Positions 1 through 5,176 of a stretch of DNA of 7,284 nt are shown piece after piece. Origin of the DNA: Eubacteriales bacterium. GTDB lineage: Bacteria > Bacillota_A > Clostridia > Lachnospirales > Lachnospiraceae. Under the pieces are notes generated by a model. It was given only the letters and a program-made list of their open reading frames with translations. It searched no databases and was not told the origin of the DNA. Location of the stretch: NCBI GenBank assembly GCA_030527765.1, contig JAUNAE010000191.1:1-7284 (forward strand), in the 5' to 3' direction. The position numbers were made by a program, and so were the translations under genes. How positions within the stretch are numbered: position 1 is the stretch's first letter; the number at the start of each line of letters is the position of its first letter.

Positions 1-452
1 AGACGGTGGAACAAAATGATGGAGTCGAAGTTTCAACATCGGAAGATGAAACTAAGACAATGAAACCGACAGAAACAATAGATGAAAATGCAGAGGAAGA
101 AATTACAAAAATGACAGTCACTGTTGGTGGAAAAAATTTCTCGGCAACTTTAGAAGAGAATGATGCTGTTACAGAATTTATCCAGATGATGCAGGAAAAT
201 TCCGTTACGATAGATATGAGTGATTATTCCGGATTTGAAAAGGTTGGTTCGCTTGGCAGAAATCTTACGACAAGTAATGAACAGACAACCACTACGGCTG
301 GTGATATTGTTCTCTATAATGGAAATCAGATTGTCATCTTTTATGGATCAAATTCTTGGAGTTATACAAGATTAGGTAAAATAGATGATCTGTCAGGTTG
401 GGAGGCAGCACTTGGCAGTGGAGATGTATCCGTGACATTTTCTGTAAATTAA
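1..452 (+). CDS. Cyclophilin-like domain protein, 5' truncated; probable lipoprotein C-terminal part
   Basis: The reading frame is open to the left window edge (first full codon at base 3), so the true start is probably outside. A GTG at 6 and ATGs at 60 and 111 are in frame but none has a convincing ribosome binding site. The first ~35 visible residues are a low-complexity, Glu/Asp/Thr-rich stretch, like the linker that follows the lipid-anchored Cys of a secreted lipoprotein. From base ~111 to the end is a compact domain starting MTVTVGGKNF, with FEKVGSLGRNL, GDIVLYNGNQIVIFY, WSYTRLGKIDD and a C-terminal ALGSGDVSVTF. This pattern fits the small cyclophilin-like fold family (Pfam Cyclophil_like2 type). 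Members are not known to be peptidyl-prolyl isomerases and their role is unclear. It shares a 17-base identical stretch (234-250) with the paralog at 5717-6067. The C-S lyase gene starts 16 bases downstream, so the two are probably co-transcribed. The lipoprotein call is inferred. Confidence 0.8.
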   Translation, partial: TVEQNDGVEVSTSEDETKTMKPTETIDENAEEEITKMTVTVGGKNFSATLEENDAVTEFIQMMQENSVTIDMSDYSGFEKVGSLGRNLTTSNEQTTTTAGDIVLYNGNQIVIFYGSNSWSYTRLGKIDDLSGWEAALGSGDVSVTFSVN

Positions 453-468
453 TAGGAGAACGTGCAAT

Positions 469-1623
469 ATGAAATATGATTTTGACAAAATGGTAAATCG
501 CAGAGGAACAAATTCTCTGAAATGGAATGTAGATGAGAATGAACTTCCGATGTGGGTGGCAGATATGGACTTTCAGACAGCTCCGGAGATTGTAGAGGCA
601 ATGCAGCGGAGATTGATTCATGGAGTATTCGGGTACAGCGATATTCCAGATGAGTGGTCAGAAGCCTATGTGAAATGGTGGAAGGATAGACATCAATTTC
701 AAATGGAGAAAGAGGAACTTATTTTCTGTACAGGAGTTGTACCGGCAATATCCAGCATCGTGCGTAAATTGACGACACCTGCTGAGAAAGTCCTGATTCA
801 GACACCGGTATACAATATTTTCTTTAATTCGATTGTCAATAATGGCCGGCAAGTACTGCAAAGTCCGCTTGCCTATGACGGTGTCAATTTTGAAATTGAC
901 TTTGAAAGATTGGAAAAGGATCTCTCTGATCCACAGACAAGTTTGATGATTTTATGCAATCCACATAATCCGGTTGGAAAAATTTGGAGCAGAGAAACGC
1001 TGGCAAGAATCGGTGAACTGTGCAAAAAATATCATGTGACCGTGATATCGGACGAGATTCACTGTGATTTGACAGCACCCGGAACATCTTATATCCCATT
1101 TGCAGCGGCATCCGATATATGCAGGGAGATTAGCATTACTTGCATTGCTCCGACAAAGGCATTTAATATAGCGGGACTGCAGACAGCCGCTGTATATGTG
1201 TCAGATGAAAATCTTCGCCATAAGGTATGGAGAGGGCTGAACACGGATGAAGTGGCAGAGCCAAACGCATTTGCAATTGATGTTGCAATAGCAGCATTTT
1301 CTCATGGAGAGAACTGGCTGGATGAGCTGCGAGAATATATACAGGAAAATAAAAAGGTGGCATGTACATACATTCAAGAGCAACTTCCAGAATTATATGT
1401 TGTACCGTCAGAAGCAACTTATTTATTATGGATTGATTGCAGTAGAATTACGAAAGATACAAAAGCGTTAGCAGATAGAATTAGAGAAAGAACAGGACTG
1501 TATTTGTCGGAAGGAAGTCAGTATGGTTCAAACGGAAATGAATTCCTTCGATTAAATGTAGCATGTCCACGAGAGCGTCTATATGATGGTCTAGAAAGAC
1601 TTAGGATGGGAATAGAGGGTTAA
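469..1623 (+). CDS. MalY/PatB-family PLP-dependent C-S beta-lyase (aminotransferase class I/II fold)
   Basis: This complete 384-residue protein belongs to the MalY/PatB group of fold-type I PLP enzymes. These cleave the C-S bond of cystathionine, cysteine or related thio-conjugates, giving a thiol, pyruvate and ammonia in the cytoplasm. Visible signatures: the N-terminal WVADMDF motif (~29-35), NPHNPVGKIW (~164-173) with the cofactor-ring Asn164, SDEIHCD (194-200) with Asp195 contacting the pyridine nitrogen, APTKAFNIAGL (227-237) with Lys230 as the Schiff-base lysine, and FLRLN with Arg361 as the likely carboxylate-binding arginine. The length is normal for the family. Start ATG 469 has a TAGGAG site with suitable spacing. 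It follows the truncated cyclophilin-like gene by 16 bases and ends in a strong terminator, so it is the last gene of its operon. The exact substrate, and any MalY-like regulatory role, cannot be deduced. Confidence 0.93.
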   Translation: MKYDFDKMVNRRGTNSLKWNVDENELPMWVADMDFQTAPEIVEAMQRRLIHGVFGYSDIPDEWSEAYVKWWKDRHQFQMEKEELIFCTGVVPAISSIVRKLTTPAEKVLIQTPVYNIFFNSIVNNGRQVLQSPLAYDGVNFEIDFERLEKDLSDPQTSLMILCNPHNPVGKIWSRETLARIGELCKKYHVTVISDEIHCDLTAPGTSYIPFAAASDICREISITCIAPTKAFNIAGLQTAAVYVSDENLRHKVWRGLNTDEVAEPNAFAIDVAIAAFSHGENWLDELREYIQENKKVACTYIQEQLPELYVVPSEATYLLWIDCSRITKDTKALADRIRERTGLYLSEGSQYGSNGNEFLRLNVACPRERLYDGLERLRMGIEG

Positions 1624-1650
1624 TCTATTCCCATTTCTTTTGTATTTTTT
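1606..1650 (+). terminator. Intrinsic terminator of the C-S lyase operon, overlapping the stop codon
   Basis: A perfect 11-bp stem, ATGGGAATAGA (1606-1616) with TCTATTCCCAT (1624-1634), has a 7-base loop (1617-1623) and a T-rich tail (TTCTTTTGTATTTTTT) to 1650. The left arm is within the last codons of the C-S lyase and the stop codon TAA (1621-1623) is in the loop. It ends the left-hand operon. The neighbouring repressor gene is convergent, and read-through would run antisense to it. Confidence 0.9.
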
Positions 1651-1660
1651 GTATTCGCCG

Positions 1661-1689
1661 CTTACAAATTTATAAATACACGACATAAT
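1661..1689 (+). promoter_or_regulatory. Weak candidate promoter for the small ORFs
   Basis: CTTACA (1661-1666) and CATAAT (1684-1689) are 17 bases apart, with 4/6 and 5/6 matches to the sigma-A consensus. It lies just after the preceding terminator and just upstream of two short ORFs with plausible ribosome binding sites. AT-rich DNA yields such matches by chance, so this is a suggestion only. Confidence 0.25.
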
Positions 1690-1701
1690 GGGAGTGAAAC
1701 T

Positions 1702-1725
1702 ATGAGTTTGGAGGTCAAAATGTAA
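1702..1725 (+). CDS. Possible 7-codon leader peptide ORF (MSLEVKM)
   Basis: ATG 1702 is preceded by GGGAG (1690-1694) at a spacing of 7 bases. The ORF encodes MSLEVKM and stops at TAA 1723-1725. That stop overlaps the ATG of the next small ORF as TAATG, an arrangement typical of translational coupling. The ribosome binding site of the next ORF (GGAGG, 1710-1714) lies inside this one. An ORF this short can occur by chance. The placement, not the coding content, is the reason to list it. Confidence 0.25.
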   Translation: MSLEVKM

Positions 1726-1877
1726 TGAATACAGAGCAAATGAATAAGGTGAACATCGGCTTCTTTTCGTATATAATCCATGACAGAGCATCTCCTTTTG
1801 AGTGGATTGTTTACATCCGGCAAGATGCAGCTAAAAACATAGTAAGAAACAATGAAAGACTCCCCATTACCGGATAA
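1725..1877 (+). CDS. Small ORF of 50 codons, unknown function
   Basis: ATG 1725 follows a good GGAGG site (1710-1714) at a spacing of 10 bases and opens a 50-residue ORF beginning MNTEQMNKVNIGFFSYIIHD and ending RNNERLPITG. It is not recognised as a member of any family. The middle is moderately hydrophobic and aromatic (IGFFSYII, FEWIVYI) but has no clear membrane span or signal peptide. It is the only plus-strand ORF of note in the 356-base gap between the C-S lyase and the convergent repressor gene. Its stop codon lies in the loop region of the 1856-1899 hairpin. It could be a true small protein, a decayed remnant of a larger gene, or chance. The ribosome binding site and the upstream promoter-like hexamers modestly favour a real gene. 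Confidence 0.35.
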   Translation: MNTEQMNKVNIGFFSYIIHDRASPFEWIVYIRQDAAKNIVRNNERLPITG

Positions 1878-1899
1878 TCCTCTGGTGGTAGGGAGTCTT
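1856..1899 (-). terminator. Long hairpin, possible terminator of the tetR-family gene
   Basis: A perfect 9-bp inverted repeat, AAGACTCCC (1856-1864) and GGGAGTCTT (1891-1899), encloses a second pairing, ACCGG (1869-1873) with CTGGT (1882-1886), which includes one G-U pair. Read on the minus strand, the stem is followed by a moderately T-rich tract (TCATTGTTTCTT), so it could terminate the repressor transcript about 80 bases after its stop. On the plus strand there is no T run. It also overlaps the end of the 50-codon ORF. Confidence 0.4.
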
Positions 1900-1979
1900 G
1901 GTGTATTAAGGAGATACGTCTGGCCCTTATTCAATTGCTGCCATTTATTTACGGTTTTGGTAATTGAACATTTTCAATC

Positions 1980-2561
1980 TTATGATTGCACTTCAATATT
2001 TTGGGGAATAATTGCCTGGACACCCTTTTCAAGAAGAGTTCCAACCATATGAATCGCTTCTTCCATTGGAACTTTCTTTCCATCAGATACCCATTGCCGG
2101 AAGGCAACAGAGGATGCCTGAGAAACAAAGGCATTAATGATATTCTGCATCTCAGGAGAGTACTGACTGTATGGATTATAGATGGAGCGATTATGTTTCA
2201 GTGTTGTAGCACCGAGACGTGAGGAAAACTCTACATATTTTGGGTTGCAGTATAAACACTCGTTGTATTCACTCTTAGTAAAAAACTCAAATAGAACTTT
2301 TGTTAAATCATAATAGGTATAAGGATTCGGCAGCTTGGCAACTTCTTCGTTGTACTGCTGTACAAGGATATTTAGCGCATCTTCATAAAGTGCCTCGATA
2401 CAGGTGTAATGAAGATAGAATGTTTTTCTGTGGATTCCACAGCGATCCGTTAAGGCTTTGATGTTAATCACTTCTGGTTTTCGTTCGCAGACCATTTCCT
2501 CAAAGGTTTTTAGAATCGCCTGTTTGGTGCGAATGGTTCTCTTATCAACTTTTGTTCTCAT
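1980..2561 (-). CDS. TetR/AcrR-family transcriptional regulator
   Basis: This 193-residue protein is of usual TetR-family length. The N-terminal DNA-binding domain runs to about residue 52. Its recognition helix-turn-helix is seen in INIKALTDRCGIHRKTFYLHY (about 32-52), which has the family pattern of a conserved Gly, Thr-Phe-Tyr and His-Tyr. The C-terminal ligand/dimer domain (about 55-193) is divergent and contains a Cys-Leu-Tyr-Cys motif (102-105). An in-frame ATG two codons upstream (2567) directly abuts the GAGGA site with no spacing. The ATG at 2561 has 6-base spacing and is therefore preferred. The gene is divergent from the redox operon, and a 14-bp palindrome lies in that operon's promoter. 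The natural inference is that this protein represses the operon, and perhaps itself, until a small ligand binds. The ligand is unknown. Confidence 0.92.
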   Translation of the reverse strand: MRTKVDKRTIRTKQAILKTFEEMVCERKPEVINIKALTDRCGIHRKTFYLHYTCIEALYEDALNILVQQYNEEVAKLPNPYTYYDLTKVLFEFFTKSEYNECLYCNPKYVEFSSRLGATTLKHNRSIYNPYSQYSPEMQNIINAFVSQASSVAFRQWVSDGKKVPMEEAIHMVGTLLEKGVQAIIPQNIEVQS

Positions 2562-2567
2562 AAACAT

Positions 2568-2572
2568 TCCTC
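2568..2572 (-). promoter_or_regulatory. Ribosome binding site that decides the TetR-family start
   Basis: On the minus strand the leader reads ATGAGGA, immediately followed by ATG TTT ATG. GAGGA touches the first ATG (2567), which is sterically unusable, but is 6 bases from the second (2561). The protein therefore probably starts MRTKVDKR. Confidence 0.7.
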
Positions 2573-2582
2573 ATTTCATAAA

Positions 2583-2612
2583 ATTACGCCACACTTGGAG
2601 TTAAAGTGGCAA
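2583..2612 (-). promoter_or_regulatory. Candidate promoter of the tetR-family gene
   Basis: On the minus strand, TTGCCA (complement of 2607-2612) matches the -35 consensus at 5/6. It is followed 18 bases later by CGTAAT (complement of 2583-2588), a weak -10 that lacks the important second-position A. Transcription would start near 2576, giving a very short leader. The operator-like palindrome at 2621-2634 lies just upstream of this -35, so autoregulation is possible. Confidence 0.3.
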
Positions 2613-2641
2613 TTGATTCCTATCCATGTGGATATTATAAT
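2613..2641 (+). promoter_or_regulatory. Main promoter of the redox/cyclophilin-like operon
   Basis: TTGATT (2613-2618) and a perfect TATAAT (2636-2641) are separated by exactly 17 bases. This is the best sigma-A-type promoter seen in the window. Transcription should begin near 2648 and give a leader of about 54 bases before the first gene. The spacer holds a perfect palindrome (2621-2634), so a protein bound there would block RNA polymerase. Confidence 0.8.
2621..2634. promoter_or_regulatory. Probable TetR-family operator inside the promoter spacer
   Basis: TATCCA-TG-TGGATA is a perfect inverted repeat with 6-bp arms and a 2-bp centre. It fills most of the spacer between -35 and -10 and lies about 60 bp from the start of the divergent regulator gene. 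Its size, symmetry and position suit a dimeric TetR-family repressor. Binding by this particular protein is inferred from adjacency. Confidence 0.65.
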
Positions 2642-2662
2642 AGAACACGTAAAGAAAAGCAA

Positions 2663-2682
2663 CATGTGGATAGGAATTCCAC
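2663..2682. repeat. Second partial operator copy / inverted repeat in the 5' leader
   Basis: CATGTGGATA (2663-2672) is an exact direct repeat of 2625-2634 in the operator, offset by 38 bp. TGGATAGGAAT (2667-2677) is also the exact reverse complement of ATTCCTATCCA (2616-2626), which overlaps the -35 and the operator. The segment contains GTGGA-N7-TCCAC (2666-2682), which could act as a second protein site or, in the transcript, as a small hairpin 6 bases ahead of the ribosome binding site. The 11-bp inverted repeat cannot form in the mRNA, because its left arm lies upstream of the predicted start of transcription. A DNA-level role is more likely. Confidence 0.5.
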
Positions 2683-2701
2683 TGCAAGAGGAGAAATGCG
2701 A

Positions 2702-3076
2702 GTGAAACATATTATTCTGGAAACGGAGGATATCCGGTTAAGGGGATATCTGAATCATACAGTTGCTGCAGAAGAATTCCGAAAGCGATTGCCTATGACA
2801 CTATCTTGTAAGCGTAACGACAAAGAGTATTGCTGCTCGATTGCCCGAGGTGTTTTCGAACCCAATGATTTGCAAGTGGGGTGGAAAAATGGAGATCTGC
2901 TTTTATGGGATGGCTGCTTTGTGGTTGATTTCGGTGGCGAGGATCAGTCAGCGGAGTACGGACTCACAATGGTCATTGGACATACCGAAGAGTATGAGAA
3001 GCTGAAAAATTTAAAAGAGTCGATTCGAATTTCCATACGAGTTGTTGAAACGGAAGGAGAAAGTACATATGAGTAA
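2702..3076 (+). CDS. Cyclophilin-like fold protein A (first gene of the operon)
   Basis: A GTG start at 2702 gives a 124-residue protein. AGGAG (2689-2693) is 8 bases from GTG 2702 but only 2 from the in-frame ATG 2696. The GTG start also aligns with the paralog at 6750 (MKHIILETEDIRL against MKNIKIIAGDIVI). A longer frame opening at 2606 would begin upstream of the promoter and is rejected. The sequence shows a short beta-rich N-terminus, an AAEEFRKRLPM helix, a CCS stretch, then GWKNGDLLLWDGCFVVDF and a SAEYGLTMVIGH strand pair. This overall order suits the small cyclophilin-like beta-barrel families (TM1367-like or Cyclophil_like2-like). No signal peptide is seen, so it should be cytoplasmic. 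Its 3' end overlaps the next gene by 8 bases. The biochemical function of such proteins is unknown. Confidence 0.8.
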   Translation: MKHIILETEDIRLRGYLNHTVAAEEFRKRLPMTLSCKRNDKEYCCSIARGVFEPNDLQVGWKNGDLLLWDGCFVVDFGGEDQSAEYGLTMVIGHTEEYEKLKNLKESIRISIRVVETEGESTYE

Positions 3077-3455
3077 GATTGTAGAGTTTTTGCATGAGTG
3101 TAAAGTGTTTTATCTAGCAACCGTGGATGAAGATCAGGCACAGGTTCGTCCGATTAATTCTGTGATGGAGTACCATGGCAAAATCTATTTTGAAACCAGC
3201 AACAAGAAGAAAATGTATCAGCAGATGTTGAAAAGACCCAAAGTTGCAATCTCGGGCATGGCAGAGTCTGAGTGGATTCGTATCACCGGAAAAGTTGTCG
3301 TGGATGATCGGGAAGAACTTAAAGATGCGATGTTTGAAGCAATGCCGGCATTGAAAAATGTATATACCCGTGAAGAACTGATTGTCTATTATCTGGAAGA
3401 TATGGATGCAAAGTTATGTGGATTTGGAACACAGCCGGTTTCATTAGAAGATTAA
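3069..3455 (+). CDS. Pyridoxamine 5'-phosphate oxidase-like (FMN-binding split barrel) protein
   Basis: This 128-residue protein starts at ATG 3069, which has AAGGAGA (3054-3060) 8 bases upstream. An upstream ATG in the same frame (3042) lacks a site and adds only a charged stub. The order of motifs fits the short flavin/F420 split-barrel family: FLHECKVFYLATVDEDQAQV with VRPINSV (residues 6-32), a strand with KIYFETSNKKKMYQQM (38-53), and WIRITGKVVVDD (69-80). It lacks the C-terminal region of true PdxH, so pyridoxal phosphate synthesis is unlikely. Relatives bind FMN or other flavins and often act as reductases or flavin-handling proteins. It overlaps the preceding gene by 8 bases and precedes the CMD-cupin gene by 22, placing it firmly in the operon. 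Substrate unknown. Confidence 0.88.
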   Translation: MSKIVEFLHECKVFYLATVDEDQAQVRPINSVMEYHGKIYFETSNKKKMYQQMLKRPKVAISGMAESEWIRITGKVVVDDREELKDAMFEAMPALKNVYTREELIVYYLEDMDAKLCGFGTQPVSLED

Positions 3456-3477
3456 GAACTATAGGAGGAATTGAATA

Positions 3478-4233
3478 ATGGTAAAAATTGTACAGACAGC
3501 AGGAAGAAATGCACTCGGTGAGTTTGCACCGGAGTTTGCTCATTTTAATGATGATGTTCTCTTTGGAGAGAACTGGAACAATGCAGATATCGATCACAAG
3601 ACTAGATGTATCATCACAGTGGTAGCACTTATGTCTAGTGGTATCACAGACAGCAGCTTGAAGTATCATTTGACAAATGCAAAGTCCGCCGGCGTAACAA
3701 AGAAGGAGATCGCAGCCATCATTACGCATTGTGCCTTCTATGTAGGTTGGCCGAAGGGATGGGCAGTCTTCAACATGGCAAAGGAAGTCTGGAATGAAGA
3801 AGTGAAGGCGGATGATGCAATGTCGGCTCACGCAGCTTCTATGGTATTTTCGATTGGTGCACCGAATGATGCATTTGCCAAATTCTTTGTAGGACAGAGT
3901 TACCTGGCACCGGTATCCACAGAGCATGTTGGTGTATTCAATGTGACCTTTGAGCCGGGATGCCGCAATAACTGGCATGTTCATCACGCAGATAAAGGCG
4001 GCGGTCAGATCCTCATTTGTGTAGCCGGACGTGGTTACTATCAGGAATGGGGAAAAGAAGCTGTCGAGATGAAGCCTGGTGACTGCATCAATATTCCAGT
4101 TGGAGTGAAGCATTGGCATGGGGCAGCTCCGGACAGTTGGTTCAGTCATCTGGCAGTAGAGGTGCCGGGGGAAAATGGTTCTAATGAATGGTTGGAAGCT
4201 GTTTCGGATGAAGATTACAGCAAGCTGAAATAA
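3478..4233 (+). CDS. Carboxymuconolactone decarboxylase-like/cupin fusion protein
   Basis: This 251-residue two-domain protein starts at ATG 3478 with a strong AGGAGG (3463-3468). The N-terminal part (about 1-108) is CMD-like and all-helical: DHKTRCIITVVALM (39-52), LKYHLTNAKSAGVTKKEI (61-78), then ITHCAFYVGWPKGW (82-95). The ring-opening CMD fold is shared with AhpD, but the AhpD CxxC pair is absent, so peroxidase-partner activity is unlikely. The C-terminal part (about 145-235) is a cupin: motif 1 has His167-x-His169 followed by a Gly-rich turn and Gln177 where Glu is usual, and motif 2 (GDCINIPVGVKHWH, 201-214) has His212/His214. A metal such as Mn, Fe or Zn is likely. Fusions of this kind are common in anaerobes, often beside reductases, but the reaction is not established. 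The next gene follows 15 bases later. Confidence 0.9.
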   Translation: MVKIVQTAGRNALGEFAPEFAHFNDDVLFGENWNNADIDHKTRCIITVVALMSSGITDSSLKYHLTNAKSAGVTKKEIAAIITHCAFYVGWPKGWAVFNMAKEVWNEEVKADDAMSAHAASMVFSIGAPNDAFAKFFVGQSYLAPVSTEHVGVFNVTFEPGCRNNWHVHHADKGGGQILICVAGRGYYQEWGKEAVEMKPGDCINIPVGVKHWHGAAPDSWFSHLAVEVPGENGSNEWLEAVSDEDYSKLK

Positions 4234-4248
4234 TAGGAGGAAATGATC

Positions 4249-5115
4249 ATGATTTTTGAAGAAACTTATACAATGAATAACGGTTTGACAATTCCAAAGT
4301 TAGGTCTTGGTACCTGGTTTATTGATGACGATAAAGCGGCAGAAGCCGTTCGTCAGGCAGTAAAAATTGGATACCGTAACTTTGATACAGCACAGGCTTA
4401 TGGAAATGAAGCAGGCATCGGAGAAGGAATCCGTACCTGCGGAGTTCCAAGAGAAGAACTGTTTGTAGGCTCTAAGGTGGCTGCAGAGCATAAGAGCTAT
4501 GAAGAAGCTGCAAAGTCTATCGATGAGACATTAGAGAAGATGGGGCTTACATATCTGGATATGATGATCATCCATTCTCCGCAGCCTTGGATGGAAGTGA
4601 ATCAGTCAGAGAATCGCTACTTCGTAGAAAATAAAGAAGTTTGGAGAGCACTGGAAGATGCAGTAGAGGCAGGCAAGGTACGTTCCATCGGTATTTCAAA
4701 CTTTGATGTAGAAGATATGAAAAATATTTTGGAAGACTGTCGCATTAAGCCGGCCGTGAACCAGTTCCTAACTCATATCAGTAACACGAACTTTGAAGTG
4801 ATTGATTTCTGTCAGAAAAATGACATCCTTGTAGAGGCATATTCTCCGGTTGCTCATGGTGAGATGCTGAAGAACGAAGCAGTTGCAGATATGGCGAAGA
4901 AGTATGGCATTACCGTTCCACAGCTTTGCATTCGATATACGATTCAGCTTGGATGTGTATCTTTGCCGAAGACTGCAAATCCGGATCATATGAAGTCCAA
5001 TGCAGAACTTGATTTTGTAATCAGCGATGCGGATATGGAAGTATTAAAACAGGTAAGGAAAATCGAAAACTACGGCGATGCCAGCATGTTCCCGGTGTAC
5101 GGCGGCAAACTGTAA
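4249..5115 (+). CDS. Aldo/keto reductase
   Basis: With the start at ATG 4249 this is a 288-residue NAD(P)H-dependent carbonyl reductase with a TIM barrel, acting in the cytoplasm. AGGAGG (4235-4240) is 8 bases from this ATG but only 2 from the in-frame ATG 4243, so the shorter form is preferred. The catalytic tetrad is intact: Asp46 and Tyr51 in NFDTAQAYGNE, Lys77 in VGSKVA, and His109 in LDMMIIHSP. The C-terminal nucleotide-binding segment includes IQLGCVSLPKTANPDHMKSN, near the usual cofactor phosphate site, and the length matches the family. It resembles the bacterial 2,5-diketo-gluconate reductase/prostaglandin F synthase-like branch. It probably reduces an aldehyde or ketone, but the substrate cannot be named. 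An intrinsic terminator follows within 10 bases of the stop. Confidence 0.95.
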   Translation: MIFEETYTMNNGLTIPKLGLGTWFIDDDKAAEAVRQAVKIGYRNFDTAQAYGNEAGIGEGIRTCGVPREELFVGSKVAAEHKSYEEAAKSIDETLEKMGLTYLDMMIIHSPQPWMEVNQSENRYFVENKEVWRALEDAVEAGKVRSIGISNFDVEDMKNILEDCRIKPAVNQFLTHISNTNFEVIDFCQKNDILVEAYSPVAHGEMLKNEAVADMAKKYGITVPQLCIRYTIQLGCVSLPKTANPDHMKSNAELDFVISDADMEVLKQVRKIENYGDASMFPVYGGKL

Positions 5116-5123
5116 GCAGAATG

Positions 5124-5160
5124 CAGGGATTGTGGGAAATGATACAGTCTCTGTTTTTTT
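5124..5160 (+). terminator. Intrinsic terminator inside the gene cluster
   Basis: CAGGGATTGT (5124-5133) pairs with ACAGTCTCTG (5144-5153) to form a 10-bp stem with two G-U pairs and a 10-base loop. An uninterrupted T7 run (5154-5160) follows. This is a textbook rho-independent terminator placed after the AKR gene and only 16 bases before the next start codon. No promoter is visible between it and that gene, so the distal genes probably rely on partial read-through or an undetected start site. Confidence 0.82.
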
Positions 5161-5176
5161 ACTCAGAAGGGATGAA

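Noticed and set aside
1662..1934. Minus-strand ORF of 90 codons in the intergenic gap
   Set aside because: It has no start signal or recognisable domain, and it spans the hairpin at 1856-1899. The plus-strand 50-codon ORF has better translation signals.
1963..1978. Inverted repeat ATTGAA-N4-TTCAAT just beyond the TetR-family stop codon as a terminator
   Set aside because: It is a short, AT-only-strength stem with no T run on the minus strand. The hairpin at 1856-1899 is the better candidate.
2588..2610. GCCAC-N13-GTGGC inverted repeat as another operator
   Set aside because: The 5-bp arms with a long spacer are weak evidence, and the sequence does not repeat the TGTGGATA half-site beyond TGTGG. 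It may matter for the regulator's own promoter but is not supported enough to list.
2606..2701. N-terminal extension of cyclophilin-like protein A from a GTG at 2606
   Set aside because: It would start upstream of the promoter -35 element and include the operator in coding sequence. The AGGAG site and the paralog alignment both place the start at 2702 (or 2696).
3319..4149. Minus-strand ORF of 276 codons antisense to the CMD-cupin gene
   Set aside because: It is out of character in composition (Cys-, His- and Met-rich, no recognisable domain), has no ribosome binding site, and lies opposite a gene with clear domains. It is a shadow frame.
5078..5176. N-terminal extension of the flavoprotein from 5078
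   Set aside because: It overlaps the AKR 3' end and the terminator, has no ribosome binding site, and precedes the canonical MKILVLNGSPR start of this fold.
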